DNA of 34,448 nt from contig CACZZA010000044.1 of the NCBI GenBank assembly GCA_902785485.1, positions 1 through 34,448 on the forward strand. The letters are read 5' to 3'. A program made the position numbers and the translations under genes. This DNA is from an uncultured Ruminococcus sp. GTDB taxonomy: Bacteria > Bacillota > Clostridia > Oscillospirales > CAG-272. The notes below the pieces were generated by a model that was not told the DNA's origin, searched no databases, and saw only the letters and a list, made by a program, of their open reading frames with translations. This document shows, one piece after another, positions 23,424-32,335 of the stretch (its first letter is position 1; every line of letters starts with the position of its first letter).

Positions 23424-25754
23424 ATGAATTTATCGCTTGAATGGTTAAAAGAATTCACTCCGGCGCTTGAAACGACGCCGCACGAATATTCCGATAAAAT
23501 GACCGACACCGGCTCGAAGGTCGAAGGCTTCGACGAGCTCGGCAAGGACATAGTCAACGTGAAAGCGGGACGCATCACCAAGATCGAAAAGCATCCCGAC
23601 GCCGACAGACTCGTCGTTTGTCAGGTGAACGTCGGAGACAGGAGCGTACAGATCGTCACCGCGGCGACAAACGTTTACGAAGGCGCGCTCGTCCCCGTGG
23701 CGCTCGCACCCGCGACGCTGAACGGCGGGCTCGAGATCAAAAAGACCAAAATGCGCGGAATAGAGTCCGAGGGTATGTTCTGCTCGATAGCGGAGCTCGG
23801 TCTGACTCTAAACGATATGCCGTCAGCCGTCGAAGACGGTATCCTCATCCTGAACGACGAGTGCAAAGAGGGCGACGACGTCGCCGACGCGCTCAAACTC
23901 CGCGACGTCGCGGTCGAGTTCGAGATCACGTCGAACCGCCCCGACTGCCTCTCGGTAATAGGACTCGCGCGCGAGACCGCCGCGACCTACGGCGACTTTC
24001 TCTCAGTCGAAGTGAAGGACGTCGACAAGTGCCCGCGCTACACCGCGAGATACGTAAAGAACGTCAGAATAGCTCCCTCGCCGCTCTGGATGCGTATGCG
24101 TCTGCGCGCATCGGGAGTCCGTCCGATAAACAACATCGTCGACATCACGAACTACGTCATGCTCGAATACGGTCAGCCGATGCACGCGTTCGACGCGTCG
24201 TGTCTGTCCGGCAGTAAGATAACCGTCCGCCGCGCCGCGGAGGGCGAGAAGTTCAAGTCGCTCGACGACAAGGATCACGTTCTCCGTTCGGATATGCTCG
24301 TCATAGCCGACGACGAAAAAGCCGTCGCGCTCGCCGGAGTAATGGGCGGCGCGAACAGCGAGATCAAGGACACCACCGTCAACGTGGTATTCGAGTCCGC
24401 GAACTTCGACGGAGCCTCCGTCCGTATAGCCGCGCGCGACAACGCGATGAGGACCGAAAGCTCGTCACGCTTTGAAAAGGGACTCGATCCCGAAAACACG
24501 CTCCCCGCGCTCGAACGCGCCTGCGAGCTGGTCGAACTGCTCGGCGCGGGAGAGGTCGTCGACGGATATATCGACGTCTACGGCAAGAAAAAGACGGAGG
24601 TCACACTTCCGCTCGAGGCCGACAGGATCAACGCGTTCCTCGGAACGGATCTTTCCGAAGAATATATGATAAAGATCCTCGAAAAACTCGAATTCAAGGT
24701 CGAGAACGGGATCATACAAGTTCCGCACTTCCGTTCGGACATCGAATACATGAACGACGTCGCCGAGGAGGTCATCCGCATCCACGGCTACAATTCCATC
24801 GAGTCGACTCTGTTCAAGTCCGGCGTCAAGATCGGTCTGCCGACTCGCGAACAGGCGTACCGCAGAAGACTCTGCGACTACCTCTGCGCGCTCGGCTTCG
24901 ACGAGATCTATACGTTCTCATTCATCAGTCCGAAATACTACGACCGTATAGCGCTCCCGGAGAACTCTCCTCTCCGCCGCTCGGTCGTGATCTCGAACCC
25001 GCTCGGCGAAGACACGAGCGTTATGCGTACCACGGCTCTGCCGTCCCTGCTCGAGGTCCTTTCTCACAACGACAATCACCATACCCACGGCGTTTCGCTC
25101 TACGAGATGGCTAAGGTCTATCTGCCCTCCGACGACGCCGAGGCGCTTCCCGAGGAAAAGTTCAAGGTGATGATAGGCTTCTACGGAGAGGGTGACTTCT
25201 ACCGTATGAAGGGCGTCGTCGAGTCGGTCCTCGCCGAGTCCGGGATCAAGGACGCCGTTTACTCCGCCTGCCCGGACGATCCGTCGTACCATCCCGGCCG
25301 CTGCGCCGTCGTCAGTTCGGCGGACGGGCGCGCGATAGGCGTGTTCGGCGAGATACATCCGTCCGTACAGAAGACCTACGGTATAGGCTCTCCCGTCTAC
25401 GCCGCGGAGCTTGATCTCAACACCCTGTTCGCGCTCAGCAACTTCGATACGCACTATACTCCTCTGCCGAAGTACCCGGCGACGACCCGCGACTTCGCGT
25501 TCGTCGTATCCGACGAGATCGAAGTCGGAGCGATCGAAAACGTGATGAAGAAGGCGGGCGGCAAGACCGTCGAGTCCGTCAAGCTCTTCGACGTTTACCG
25601 CGGCGAGCAGGTCCCCGAAGGGATGAAGTCGCTCGCGTTCAACGTTTCGATGCGCAGTCCGGATCATACTCTCACCGACGAGGAAGCGGACAAGGTCACT
25701 AAGAAGATACTTACTCTCCTTGAACGCGAACTCGGTATCACCCTTCGCAGCTGA
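23424..25754 (+). CDS. pheT: Phenylalanyl-tRNA synthetase beta subunit
   Basis: This 776-residue subunit has the usual order of domains. A tRNA-binding EMAP-type domain at about residues 38-150 carries KIEKHPDADRLVVCQVNVG. A B3/B4 editing domain includes ITSNRPDCLSVIGLARE near 172 and HAFDASCLSG near 255. A B5 DNA-binding-like domain sits near 400-470. A catalytic-like core holds the conserved RMTTALPSL-type turn, here MRTTALPSL near 535. A C-terminal FDX-ACB domain (about 683-776) contains PKYPATTRDFAFVV and begins the tRNA-anticodon contacts. It completes the charging enzyme with PheS. AAAGGAG precedes the ATG, and an intrinsic terminator follows the stop. Confidence 0.98.
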   Translation: MNLSLEWLKEFTPALETTPHEYSDKMTDTGSKVEGFDELGKDIVNVKAGRITKIEKHPDADRLVVCQVNVGDRSVQIVTAATNVYEGALVPVALAPATLNGGLEIKKTKMRGIESEGMFCSIAELGLTLNDMPSAVEDGILILNDECKEGDDVADALKLRDVAVEFEITSNRPDCLSVIGLARETAATYGDFLSVEVKDVDKCPRYTARYVKNVRIAPSPLWMRMRLRASGVRPINNIVDITNYVMLEYGQPMHAFDASCLSGSKITVRRAAEGEKFKSLDDKDHVLRSDMLVIADDEKAVALAGVMGGANSEIKDTTVNVVFESANFDGASVRIAARDNAMRTESSSRFEKGLDPENTLPALERACELVELLGAGEVVDGYIDVYGKKKTEVTLPLEADRINAFLGTDLSEEYMIKILEKLEFKVENGIIQVPHFRSDIEYMNDVAEEVIRIHGYNSIESTLFKSGVKIGLPTREQAYRRRLCDYLCALGFDEIYTFSFISPKYYDRIALPENSPLRRSVVISNPLGEDTSVMRTTALPSLLEVLSHNDNHHTHGVSLYEMAKVYLPSDDAEALPEEKFKVMIGFYGEGDFYRMKGVVESVLAESGIKDAVYSACPDDPSYHPGRCAVVSSADGRAIGVFGEIHPSVQKTYGIGSPVYAAELDLNTLFALSNFDTHYTPLPKYPATTRDFAFVVSDEIEVGAIENVMKKAGGKTVESVKLFDVYRGEQVPEGMKSLAFNVSMRSPDHTLTDEEADKVTKKILTLLERELGITLRS

Positions 25755-25762
25755 AAAAACAT

Positions 25763-25802
25763 ACGGGAGGAGTATTCAAGGGGATGCTCCTCCCGTTTTT
25801 TA
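25763..25802 (+). terminator. Terminator of pheST
   Basis: ACGGGAGGAG (25763-25772) pairs perfectly with CTCCTCCCGT (25787-25796) around 14 bases, followed by TTTTTTA. It lies nine bases after the pheT stop. Confidence 0.92.
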
Positions 25803-25819
25803 TGTCTATCCCCAAAAAA

Positions 25820-25877
25820 CTTGACAAAACAAAAACGCAGTGATATAACTTGACAAAACAAAAACACAGTGATATAA
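25820..25877 (+). repeat. Tandem 29-base duplication containing a promoter
   Basis: Bases 25820-25848 and 25849-25877 are the same 29-base unit with a single difference (G at 25837, A at 25866). Each holds TTGACA, a 17-base spacer and a TATAA core. Confidence 0.95.
25821..25849 (+). promoter_or_regulatory. Upstream copy of the duplicated promoter
   Basis: A perfect TTGACA (25821-25826), 17 bases and TATAAC (25844-25849) preceded by TGA. It is one base off consensus at the last -10 position, where the second unit begins. Confidence 0.8.
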
Positions 25878-25878
25878 T
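25850..25878 (+). promoter_or_regulatory. Downstream copy of the duplicated promoter
   Basis: A perfect TTGACA (25850-25855), 17 bases and a perfect TATAAT (25873-25878) with an extended TGA, an almost ideal sigma-A promoter. A long leader of about 160 bases follows, with a small hairpin (ACTTGTA 25964-25970, TACAAGT 25981-25987). It should drive the 26044-34342 genes. Confidence 0.9.
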
Positions 25879-25963
25879 AGGAATATGATCAAAAAGAATC
25901 ATCAAACGGTGTTAAAACATTTTTTTGAACTGATATCGCAAGATGATTCTATATTGTAGTATA

Positions 25964-25987
25964 ACTTGTATGGACATCAGTACAAGT
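25964..25987 (+). promoter_or_regulatory. Leader hairpin before the surface-protein gene
   Basis: A seven-pair stem, ACTTGTA with TACAAGT, around a ten-base loop, 56 bases before the start codon. No T run follows, so it is not a terminator. It could be an operator-like or RNA-stability element; nothing further can be said. Confidence 0.35.
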
Positions 25988-26043
25988 ATGAGTTACCGGA
26001 TAGGAACAGATCAGTATCGACCGAAAGACAGGAGGAAAAGTAA

Positions 26044-27510
26044 ATGAAAAGATTCCACGTTGTTTTGGCCGCTGTGTTTGCGGTGTTGCTCGCTGCGTCC
26101 GCGTTCACTCTGACCACCTCGGCTGAAAGCGGAGTATGCGGAGAGAATGTGTCGTGGACGCTCGAAGGAGGTAAGCTGACTCTTTCGGGAAACGGAGCTA
26201 CAACGAGATTTGAGCGTGACGGCTCGAGCGATACGACGGGTGTTCCGTGGTGGGGATCCCGTAACGAGATCACTTCGATAGTCGTTGAAGAGGGGGTGAC
26301 CGTACTTGACAACTACTTATTCTACCGCTGCGAAAATCTGACGTCTGTCTCTCTTTCGTCGACCGTTGCGCGCATCGAGACACGCGTCTTTGCCAAATGC
26401 AGTTCTCTGTCACAGATCGTCTTTCCCGAAAAACTTGCTTATTTAGGATATGAAGCGTTCGTGGACTCCGGGATCAAAGAGATAACGTTCACCGGTAAAG
26501 CGCCCAAGGTATCGTCGACCGCTCCGTTTACGGGGATCACCGCCAACGTGACCTATAACGGCGACAGCGCATTTCTCTCGGTCGGATTCGGAGGCGACTT
26601 TACGTGGATAGCGTCAGTTCCCGAGACCAACGCTCCCGAAACCGAACCGTCGATGAAAACCGCAGAGACCGACGCGGAACCTGTTTCGATACAATCACCC
26701 GAAAAGAGCGGTAAGTGCGGAAGCTCGGCGGAATGGCATTTCAAGGATGGTCTGCTTGTTATCGAAGGAACGGGGGAGATGGATAAATATACCCGCAATC
26801 CCGATATTGACAAGATCAATTCCGAGTGGTTCGAGTGGAGAAACGACATCAAAGAGGTCGTCGTCAATCCAGGTATCACGAGGATAAACAACTACGCCTT
26901 CTACCGCTGTGAAAACCTTTCAGAGGTCACGATCCCTTCGACCGTTTTTGCCGTGAACTACGGCGCGTTCAAGGGCTGTACGTCGCTGAAGGAGATATCT
27001 CTCCCGCGCGGACTAAACGAGATCGGGAGTCAGGCGTTCGCGGAATCCGGACTTGAAAAAATAATTCTGAACGGTCCCATCCCGGACGACATCGGCGACC
27101 TTATGGCGGACGGACTCGAAGCGCTTCTGCTTTACCCGTGCGACGCTCCCGAGGTCTCCGCCGCTAATATCAAGGTGTTTCAGGGCAACCTCGTCTGGGC
27201 GAGACATCACTACTTCAAAGACGGCGTTTGCACCGTATGCGGCACGTCAGAGAAAGACTACGAGGCCGAGCTCGCGACGCTTATAAACAATAATGCAGAG
27301 ACCGACGGAAACGGTAAGACAGGACCATCCGACGGCGCGCCGGAAAGTGAAAAAACGGAAGAAAACGTCATTCAGAAGAGTCTGAAACCCATTACCGTAG
27401 TCAACCTATGCCTGTCGTGCGTTGCCGTCGTTTCGATCGTCACAGCTATAGTCGTTGTGGTCAGGTACGGCAAAAAAGCCGGCAAGGATGAGCCGGAGGC
27501 GAAAAAATGA
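26044..27510 (+). CDS. BspA-like leucine-rich-repeat surface protein
   Basis: This 488-residue protein has a signal peptide (cleavage near Ala27), two homologous modules (about residues 32-185 and 225-385) and a C-terminal membrane anchor (about 451-473) with a basic tail. Each module opens with CGxxxxW, then a DWEWRNDI- or GSRNEI-type turn, and then short LRR_5 repeats of BspA type: LFYRCENLTSVSLSSTV, FAKCSSLSQIVFP, FYRCENLSEVTIPSTV, FKGCTSLKEISLP. BspA-like repeats usually bind host or bacterial surface ligands. A Glu/Thr-rich linker separates the modules, and its stop overlaps the start of the next gene (ATGA). GGAGG precedes the ATG. The tandem promoter and a 160-base leader lie upstream. 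Confidence 0.88.
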   Translation: MKRFHVVLAAVFAVLLAASAFTLTTSAESGVCGENVSWTLEGGKLTLSGNGATTRFERDGSSDTTGVPWWGSRNEITSIVVEEGVTVLDNYLFYRCENLTSVSLSSTVARIETRVFAKCSSLSQIVFPEKLAYLGYEAFVDSGIKEITFTGKAPKVSSTAPFTGITANVTYNGDSAFLSVGFGGDFTWIASVPETNAPETEPSMKTAETDAEPVSIQSPEKSGKCGSSAEWHFKDGLLVIEGTGEMDKYTRNPDIDKINSEWFEWRNDIKEVVVNPGITRINNYAFYRCENLSEVTIPSTVFAVNYGAFKGCTSLKEISLPRGLNEIGSQAFAESGLEKIILNGPIPDDIGDLMADGLEALLLYPCDAPEVSAANIKVFQGNLVWARHHYFKDGVCTVCGTSEKDYEAELATLINNNAETDGNGKTGPSDGAPESEKTEENVIQKSLKPITVVNLCLSCVAVVSIVTAIVVVVRYGKKAGKDEPEAKK

Positions 27511-28493
27511 CAGACAAAAAGAAAAAAATACTGCTCGTCCTACTCACGGTCCTTATGATCGTTGTCATTGCTCTGGCAGTGACGGCGGTCTGCCTTGACC
27601 TTGCGCGCGAGCCGGACGGAAGCACAGCTTCGGAGGAAACGCCTGTGAAAACCGGAAAGAACATACCCGAGTCCGGACAGGAACTGCTTACATATATCAA
27701 AAGCGAGAATGAAAAACTGAAAGCGGCGAACGGGGGAAGAGTCGACAACGATGCTCTTACCGAACTTTTCTACGAATGCGACGCCGAGAATACCGTCCGC
27801 CTGACGAGAGAGGGCAACGCCTATATCGAAGCAAAGGACGGAACGAAGATAAACTGTTCCGACATTGACGCCGCTTACGTCAGCCGTGTCACGCAAAAGC
27901 TTCTCGCGCAGATGGTAGACGTAGGAGAAACGTACAAAGTACACGCCGCGGACCTTAAATACGGCAATTATTACACGCCTTTCAACGAGCTGACGACGAA
28001 CCACATCGACTGCTCGAGCTTTACCCAGCTCGTGCTTTACGGCATTCCCTACGAGACCTCGCGTTATGCGACGGACGATGATACGAACACCGCTAAGTAC
28101 GATTTCGGATTTAAACTGCCGGATAACATGTATGACAACACATTCGGTCCGAAAAGATATCTTGCAAATCAGCTCGCACACTATGCGTTCGACAACGACT
28201 TTGCCTTCTATCCGAACGAGGACGCGACTAATATGCAGCCGGGGGACATACTGTTCTTCAGCACGAATCAAATCAACGAAGACTATTTTATGAATATCAC
28301 TCACGTCGGCATTTGCATCGAACGCCGCGCGGACGACGTTGTTTACGTGCTCCACGGCAACAGCAACGACGTGTGCAACTACTATGAAATAAGACTTTTC
28401 AGCGACAAGACCGTCGCGGGCAACAACAACGCGTATAAGGATTCGCTTAAGCTGATCGCGCGTTTCCCGCTGAAGGCGGACAAAAACAAATGA
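27507..28493 (+). CDS. Membrane-anchored NlpC/P60 peptidase
   Basis: The 328-residue protein has a basic N-terminus and one membrane anchor (residues 8-30). A linker and a helical region precede the C-terminal NlpC/P60-fold domain, which begins near residue 155. Its catalytic residues are visible: Cys169 in HIDCSSF, His266 in THVGICIE and His283 in VLHGNS, with QPGDILFF between them. Such enzymes cut gamma-D-Glu-DAP bonds in peptidoglycan or related amides outside the membrane. It starts inside the preceding surface-protein gene (ATGA), with GGAGG seven bases before the ATG. Position next to a peptide importer suggests that it releases peptides for uptake, an inference. Confidence 0.88.
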   Translation: MTDKKKKILLVLLTVLMIVVIALAVTAVCLDLAREPDGSTASEETPVKTGKNIPESGQELLTYIKSENEKLKAANGGRVDNDALTELFYECDAENTVRLTREGNAYIEAKDGTKINCSDIDAAYVSRVTQKLLAQMVDVGETYKVHAADLKYGNYYTPFNELTTNHIDCSSFTQLVLYGIPYETSRYATDDDTNTAKYDFGFKLPDNMYDNTFGPKRYLANQLAHYAFDNDFAFYPNEDATNMQPGDILFFSTNQINEDYFMNITHVGICIERRADDVVYVLHGNSNDVCNYYEIRLFSDKTVAGNNNAYKDSLKLIARFPLKADKNK

Positions 28494-28527
28494 GTTAAAA
28501 ACAAAACGAAAGGAGTGACCGGGGCAT

Positions 28528-29478
28528 ATGGGCAAATTCATACTGAAACGCTTTCTGCTTGCGATCCCCGTGCTTTTTGCCATCCTGACTCTCGTCTTTA
28601 TCCTGATGAGGATAGTTCCCGGCAACCCGATATACAGTCTTCAGGAGGACGCCAATCTCACTCCCGAGCAGATGGAGTTTTTCAACGAAAAATACGGTCT
28701 CAACGGCACGGTCTTCGAGCAATACGGCAAATATCTGCGCAACATAGTCAAAGGCGACTTCGGAGACTCGTTGTTCAACGGTAAGCCTGTGTTCGGCAAT
28801 ATTTTCGACCGGATGGACGCAACGCTCATAATCACTTTCTATTCGACGCTGATAACCCTTCTGCTTGGTATACCGATCGGAGTTTACGCTGCTACTCACC
28901 GCAACAGCTTCCTCGACTATTTCCTGTCGTCGTGTTCAATGCTTGTGACCTGCATCCCGTCGTTCTGTCTCGGTCTCGGGGTGTTGTATGTTTTTGCTTA
29001 CAAGCTTCAGCTTTTCCCTATAATCGGCTACGAAAGCGTGGCTAAATACGGACTCTGGCGTGCGATAAAGTCTCTGACTCTGCCGTCGGTAGCTATCGGA
29101 CTTTCCGGCACGGCTTCCTTCGCGCGGCACACCCGTTCGCAGATGCTCGACGTGCTCGGGCAGGACTATATCCGCACAGCTCGGAGCAAGGGTATGTCCG
29201 AAGGGGTCATAAACTACCGTCACGCGCTCAAAAACGTGCTTTCCGTCCTCATAACGCTCGTCTCGGGCACGGTACTCAGCCACCTCGGAGGCTCCACCGT
29301 CCTTGAAAAGGTGTTCTCTGTTCAGGGAGTCGGGCTCCTTGCCTATGACTCGCTGACGAATTTCGACTATCCTCAGGAGCAGGCGATACTTTTGTTCTTC
29401 GCGGCGCTGTTCGTGTTTATGAACATTATGCTCGATATAGTTTACAAACTGCTCGATCCCAGGATCAAGCTCGATTAG
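28528..29478 (+). CDS. dppB: Dpp/Opp-type ABC transporter permease, first subunit
   Basis: The 316-residue membrane protein has the DppB/OppB pattern. An N-terminal anchor LKRFLLAIPVLFAILTLVFILMR is followed by a PGNP motif. The core carries YIRTARSKGMSEGVINYRHALKN (the EAA loop that contacts the ATPases, about residues 213-235) and about six membrane segments, ending in a DPRIKLD tail typical of the family. It forms half of the channel for small peptides or other oligo-substrates, with the next permease. AGGAG lies 12 bases before the ATG, rather far. The gap from the NlpC/P60 gene is only 34 bases, with no terminator. Confidence 0.93.
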   Translation: MGKFILKRFLLAIPVLFAILTLVFILMRIVPGNPIYSLQEDANLTPEQMEFFNEKYGLNGTVFEQYGKYLRNIVKGDFGDSLFNGKPVFGNIFDRMDATLIITFYSTLITLLLGIPIGVYAATHRNSFLDYFLSSCSMLVTCIPSFCLGLGVLYVFAYKLQLFPIIGYESVAKYGLWRAIKSLTLPSVAIGLSGTASFARHTRSQMLDVLGQDYIRTARSKGMSEGVINYRHALKNVLSVLITLVSGTVLSHLGGSTVLEKVFSVQGVGLLAYDSLTNFDYPQEQAILLFFAALFVFMNIMLDIVYKLLDPRIKLD

Positions 29479-29491
29479 AAGGGAGGGGCGT

Positions 29492-30340
29492 ATGAAACAA
29501 AAAATATCATTTGGCAGGAAGCTCCTCGTTTTTTCAAAACACCACGGAAGGATAATGATAGGAGGATTCCTCATTCTCGTCATCGTCCTGCTCGGCGTTT
29601 TTGCACCGCTTCTGACCGACTTTGACCCGATCGCGACTAACGGATACCAGGTCAATCTCAGGTCAGGTCAGGAGGGACACTTGCTTGGTACGGATGCGCA
29701 AGGGCGCGACGTGTGGTCGCGCATCCTCTACGGAGCGCGGACTTCTCTCCTCATCGCTGTCACGGTACAGCTGATCACGATCGCCGTCGGTTCGCTTATC
29801 GGGCTTGTCTGCGGCTATTTCCCAAAAGCCGATCTGATAATAATGCGTATCCTTGAGGCGATTTCGTCGCTTCCTACGATACTGCTCGTTTACGTCCTCG
29901 TGATGATAATGGGAAGCGGATACGTCAGTCTTATTTCCGCCATGGTCATAGGTTCGATGTCGGGCGTCGCGAGATACGTGCGCGCACAGGTGATGTCGCT
30001 CAGGCAAAAAGAATTCGTCGAGCGGGAGATCGCGATCGGAGCGGGCACATTCCGCACGATGGTCCTGCACGTTCTGCCGCACTGCTCGTCGTACCTGCTC
30101 GTGCGTTTCGGTTCGGGACTCGGCGGGAGCATAATCTCGCTCGCGACCTTGTCATTTCTCGGAGTAGGACTCCCCGGCGGAACTCCAACGTGGGGTGCCG
30201 ATATAGCGAATGCGGCGGGCAAAATGATGGTATATCCCGAAAAAGTATTTTTCCCGATGATCGCGATAGCGGTCTCGGTCTACGGTTTTTCGATGCTCGG
30301 CGACGGTCTGCGAGACTGGCTCAGTCCCGAGACGAGATAA
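29492..30340 (+). CDS. dppC: Dpp/Opp-type ABC transporter permease, second subunit
   Basis: This 282-residue permease is full length for DppC/OppC. It has an N-terminal membrane segment (about residues 25-47), a hinge with HLLGTDAQGRDVWSRILYGAR (HxLGTDxxGRD, about 67-87), and four further spans. The EAA loop is KEFVEREIAIGAGTFRTMVL (about residues 172-191), and the C-terminus ends RDWLSPETR. It pairs with the preceding permease. GGGAGGGG lies before the ATG, and the gap to the preceding stop is 13 bases. No premature stop or missing segment is visible. Confidence 0.95.
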   Translation: MKQKISFGRKLLVFSKHHGRIMIGGFLILVIVLLGVFAPLLTDFDPIATNGYQVNLRSGQEGHLLGTDAQGRDVWSRILYGARTSLLIAVTVQLITIAVGSLIGLVCGYFPKADLIIMRILEAISSLPTILLVYVLVMIMGSGYVSLISAMVIGSMSGVARYVRAQVMSLRQKEFVEREIAIGAGTFRTMVLHVLPHCSSYLLVRFGSGLGGSIISLATLSFLGVGLPGGTPTWGADIANAAGKMMVYPEKVFFPMIAIAVSVYGFSMLGDGLRDWLSPETR

Positions 30341-30350
30341 GGAGGCTTTT

Positions 30351-31334
30351 ATGGAAGAGCGTGAGATCATTCTCTCGGTAAAAGACCTCGACCTGTGGTT
30401 TGACGGAGACTACTCCTCGCCGCAGATACTCAACAAAGTTTCGTTCGAAGTTCATAAGGGCGAGACGCTCGGTATCGCGGGCGAATCGGGCTGCGGCAAA
30501 TCCGTGACTTCTCTGTCGGTGCTTCGTCTGCTCAAAAGTCCTCCCGCGAGACTCAAAGGAAGAATAGAGTTTCGCGGCACCGATCTGCTCAGTTTGCCGA
30601 TGAAGGAAATGCGAAAGATCCGCGGAAATCGCATCACCATGATATTCCAGGAGCCGATGACGAGCCTCAATCCGCTTTTCAAAATAGGCTATCAGCTTTC
30701 CGAGGTGTTCCGTCTGCATCAGGGGCTTTCAAAAAAAGAGGCAAGAGAGCGATCGATCGAAATGCTCCGCTCGGTACACGTCGCTCTCCCCGAAAAGCGT
30801 ATCGACGAGTATCCGTTCCAGCTTTCCGGCGGTATGCGGCAGAGGGTGATGATAGCGATGGCGCTCGCGTGCAACCCCGAACTGCTGATAGCCGACGAGC
30901 CTACGACGGCGCTCGATGTGACAATCCAGGCGCAGGTACTCAAGCTTATGCGCGAGCTGCAGCGCAATCTCGGCACCGCTATAATGTTCATCACGCACGA
31001 CCTCGGCGTTATCCGCGAGATGTGCGACAGGGTCATTGTGATGTACTGCGGCGAGATAATGGAGGAAGCTCCGACCAAAGAATTATTCGCTTCCCCGACC
31101 CATCCGTATACGAAAGGTCTTCTCGGAACTCTGCCCAAATACGGGCAGGAGGGAGAACTTCAGACCATTCCCGGTATGGTGCCTCCCGCGGGTAAGTTTC
31201 CTTCGGGATGTGTGTTCGCTCCGCGCTGCCCGAACGCGACGGATAAGTGCAGAGAGAGCAAGCCGGATAGGGTCGAAATCGGAGACGGACACTTCGTTCG
31301 GTGCTTTTACGCCGCAAAAAAGGAGGGAGAATGA
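30351..31334 (+). CDS. dppD: Dpp/Opp-type ABC transporter ATPase, first subunit
   Basis: The 327-residue ATPase has Walker A GESGCGKS (residues 43-50), the Q-loop FQEPMTSLNP, the ABC signature LSGGMRQR near 158, Walker B LLIADEPTTALD near 180 and the H-loop ITHDLGV. Its C-terminal extension, GCVFAPRCPNATDKC, is the cysteine-containing oligopeptide-transporter tail; some relatives carry an iron-sulfur cluster there. It hydrolyses ATP on the cytoplasmic face to drive import. AGGAGG precedes the ATG and the stop overlaps the next gene's region by ATGA (31331-31334). It is the D-type subunit. Confidence 0.95.
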   Translation: MEEREIILSVKDLDLWFDGDYSSPQILNKVSFEVHKGETLGIAGESGCGKSVTSLSVLRLLKSPPARLKGRIEFRGTDLLSLPMKEMRKIRGNRITMIFQEPMTSLNPLFKIGYQLSEVFRLHQGLSKKEARERSIEMLRSVHVALPEKRIDEYPFQLSGGMRQRVMIAMALACNPELLIADEPTTALDVTIQAQVLKLMRELQRNLGTAIMFITHDLGVIREMCDRVIVMYCGEIMEEAPTKELFASPTHPYTKGLLGTLPKYGQEGELQTIPGMVPPAGKFPSGCVFAPRCPNATDKCRESKPDRVEIGDGHFVRCFYAAKKEGE

Positions 31335-32335
31335 TGGAAAAGAACGAAATCATCCTCCAAGTTCGCGGGCTGAAGGTGTATTTCCCGATATCGAAGCTCA
31401 TTTTTCAGAAGCAGAAATACATCAAGGCGGTGAACGGCGTGTCGTTCGACCTTTTCAGAGGCGAAACGCTCGGTATCGCGGGAGAATCGGGTTGCGGAAA
31501 GTCGACGCTCCTTCGTGCCTGTGTAAGACTCAACGAGCCGACCGACGGCAAGATCCTTCTTGACGGACGGGATATAACTCACCTTTCGAACAGAGCCCTC
31601 AGACCCCTGCGGAGAAAGACGCAGGTCATTTTCCAGGATCCTTACAGCAGCCTTGACAACCGATGGACCGTCGGACGGCTCATCGAAGAGCCGATGAAGG
31701 TCAACAAGCTTTATAAGACCAAAGCGGAACGTACGTCCCGCGCGAAAGAGCTGATGCAGGCGGTAGGTTTGAGTCCCGAATATCTCGGACGTTTTCCGCA
31801 CGAGTTTTCCGGAGGACAGAGACAGCGTATCGCCATAGCCTGCGCGCTCGCGACTTCTCCGGATATACTGATGTGCGACGAGGCGGTCTCCGCCCTGGAC
31901 GTATCTGTCAGAGCGCAGGTGCTGAACCTGTTTGCCGATCTTCAGAGAAAATTCGGACTGACCTATATGTTCGTGTCGCACGATATGTCGGTTATAGAGC
32001 ATATTTGCGACAGAGTAGCCATAATGTATCTCGGCAGGATCATGGAAATCGGCGTGAAAAGACGGGTTTTCGACTCGCCGGCTCATCCGTACACTCAGGC
32101 GCTTCTTTCCGCCGTTCCCTCGGCGAACGAGGACGTCCCTCCCGAAAAACGCATTGTACTCGAAGGAGATATCCCGAGTCCGGTAGACCAGCCCTCGGGA
32201 TGCGTGTTCCATACACGGTGCAGATATGCGACCGAAAGGTGCAAAGCGGAAGTTCCGGAACTGAAAGAATACGACGGCAGACTGGTCGCCTGCCATAAAT
32301 ATGACGAAAACAATGAGAAAGGAAAAAAGAGATGA
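31334..32335 (+). CDS. dppF: Dpp/Opp-type ABC transporter ATPase, second subunit
   Basis: This 333-residue F-type ATPase has Walker A GESGCGKST (about residues 50-58), FQDPYSSLDNRWTV, the signature FSGGQRQR and Walker B ILMCDEAVSALD, with a C-terminal GCVFHTRCRYATERC tail. Residues before Walker A (VYFPISKLIFQKQKYIKAVN) match the F type. I start at the second ATG of the pair at 31331/31334 because AGGAGG ends seven bases before it; a longer reading from 31301 lies inside the preceding gene. It completes the ATPase pair. The binding-protein gene overlaps its stop by four bases. Confidence 0.93.
   Translation: MEKNEIILQVRGLKVYFPISKLIFQKQKYIKAVNGVSFDLFRGETLGIAGESGCGKSTLLRACVRLNEPTDGKILLDGRDITHLSNRALRPLRRKTQVIFQDPYSSLDNRWTVGRLIEEPMKVNKLYKTKAERTSRAKELMQAVGLSPEYLGRFPHEFSGGQRQRIAIACALATSPDILMCDEAVSALDVSVRAQVLNLFADLQRKFGLTYMFVSHDMSVIEHICDRVAIMYLGRIMEIGVKRRVFDSPAHPYTQALLSAVPSANEDVPPEKRIVLEGDIPSPVDQPSGCVFHTRCRYATERCKAEVPELKEYDGRLVACHKYDENNEKGKKR

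Noticed and set aside
27540..32296. Minus-strand open frames at 27540-28625 and 31307-32296
   Set aside because: They are antisense to the NlpC/P60 gene and an ABC ATPase with clear catalytic motifs.
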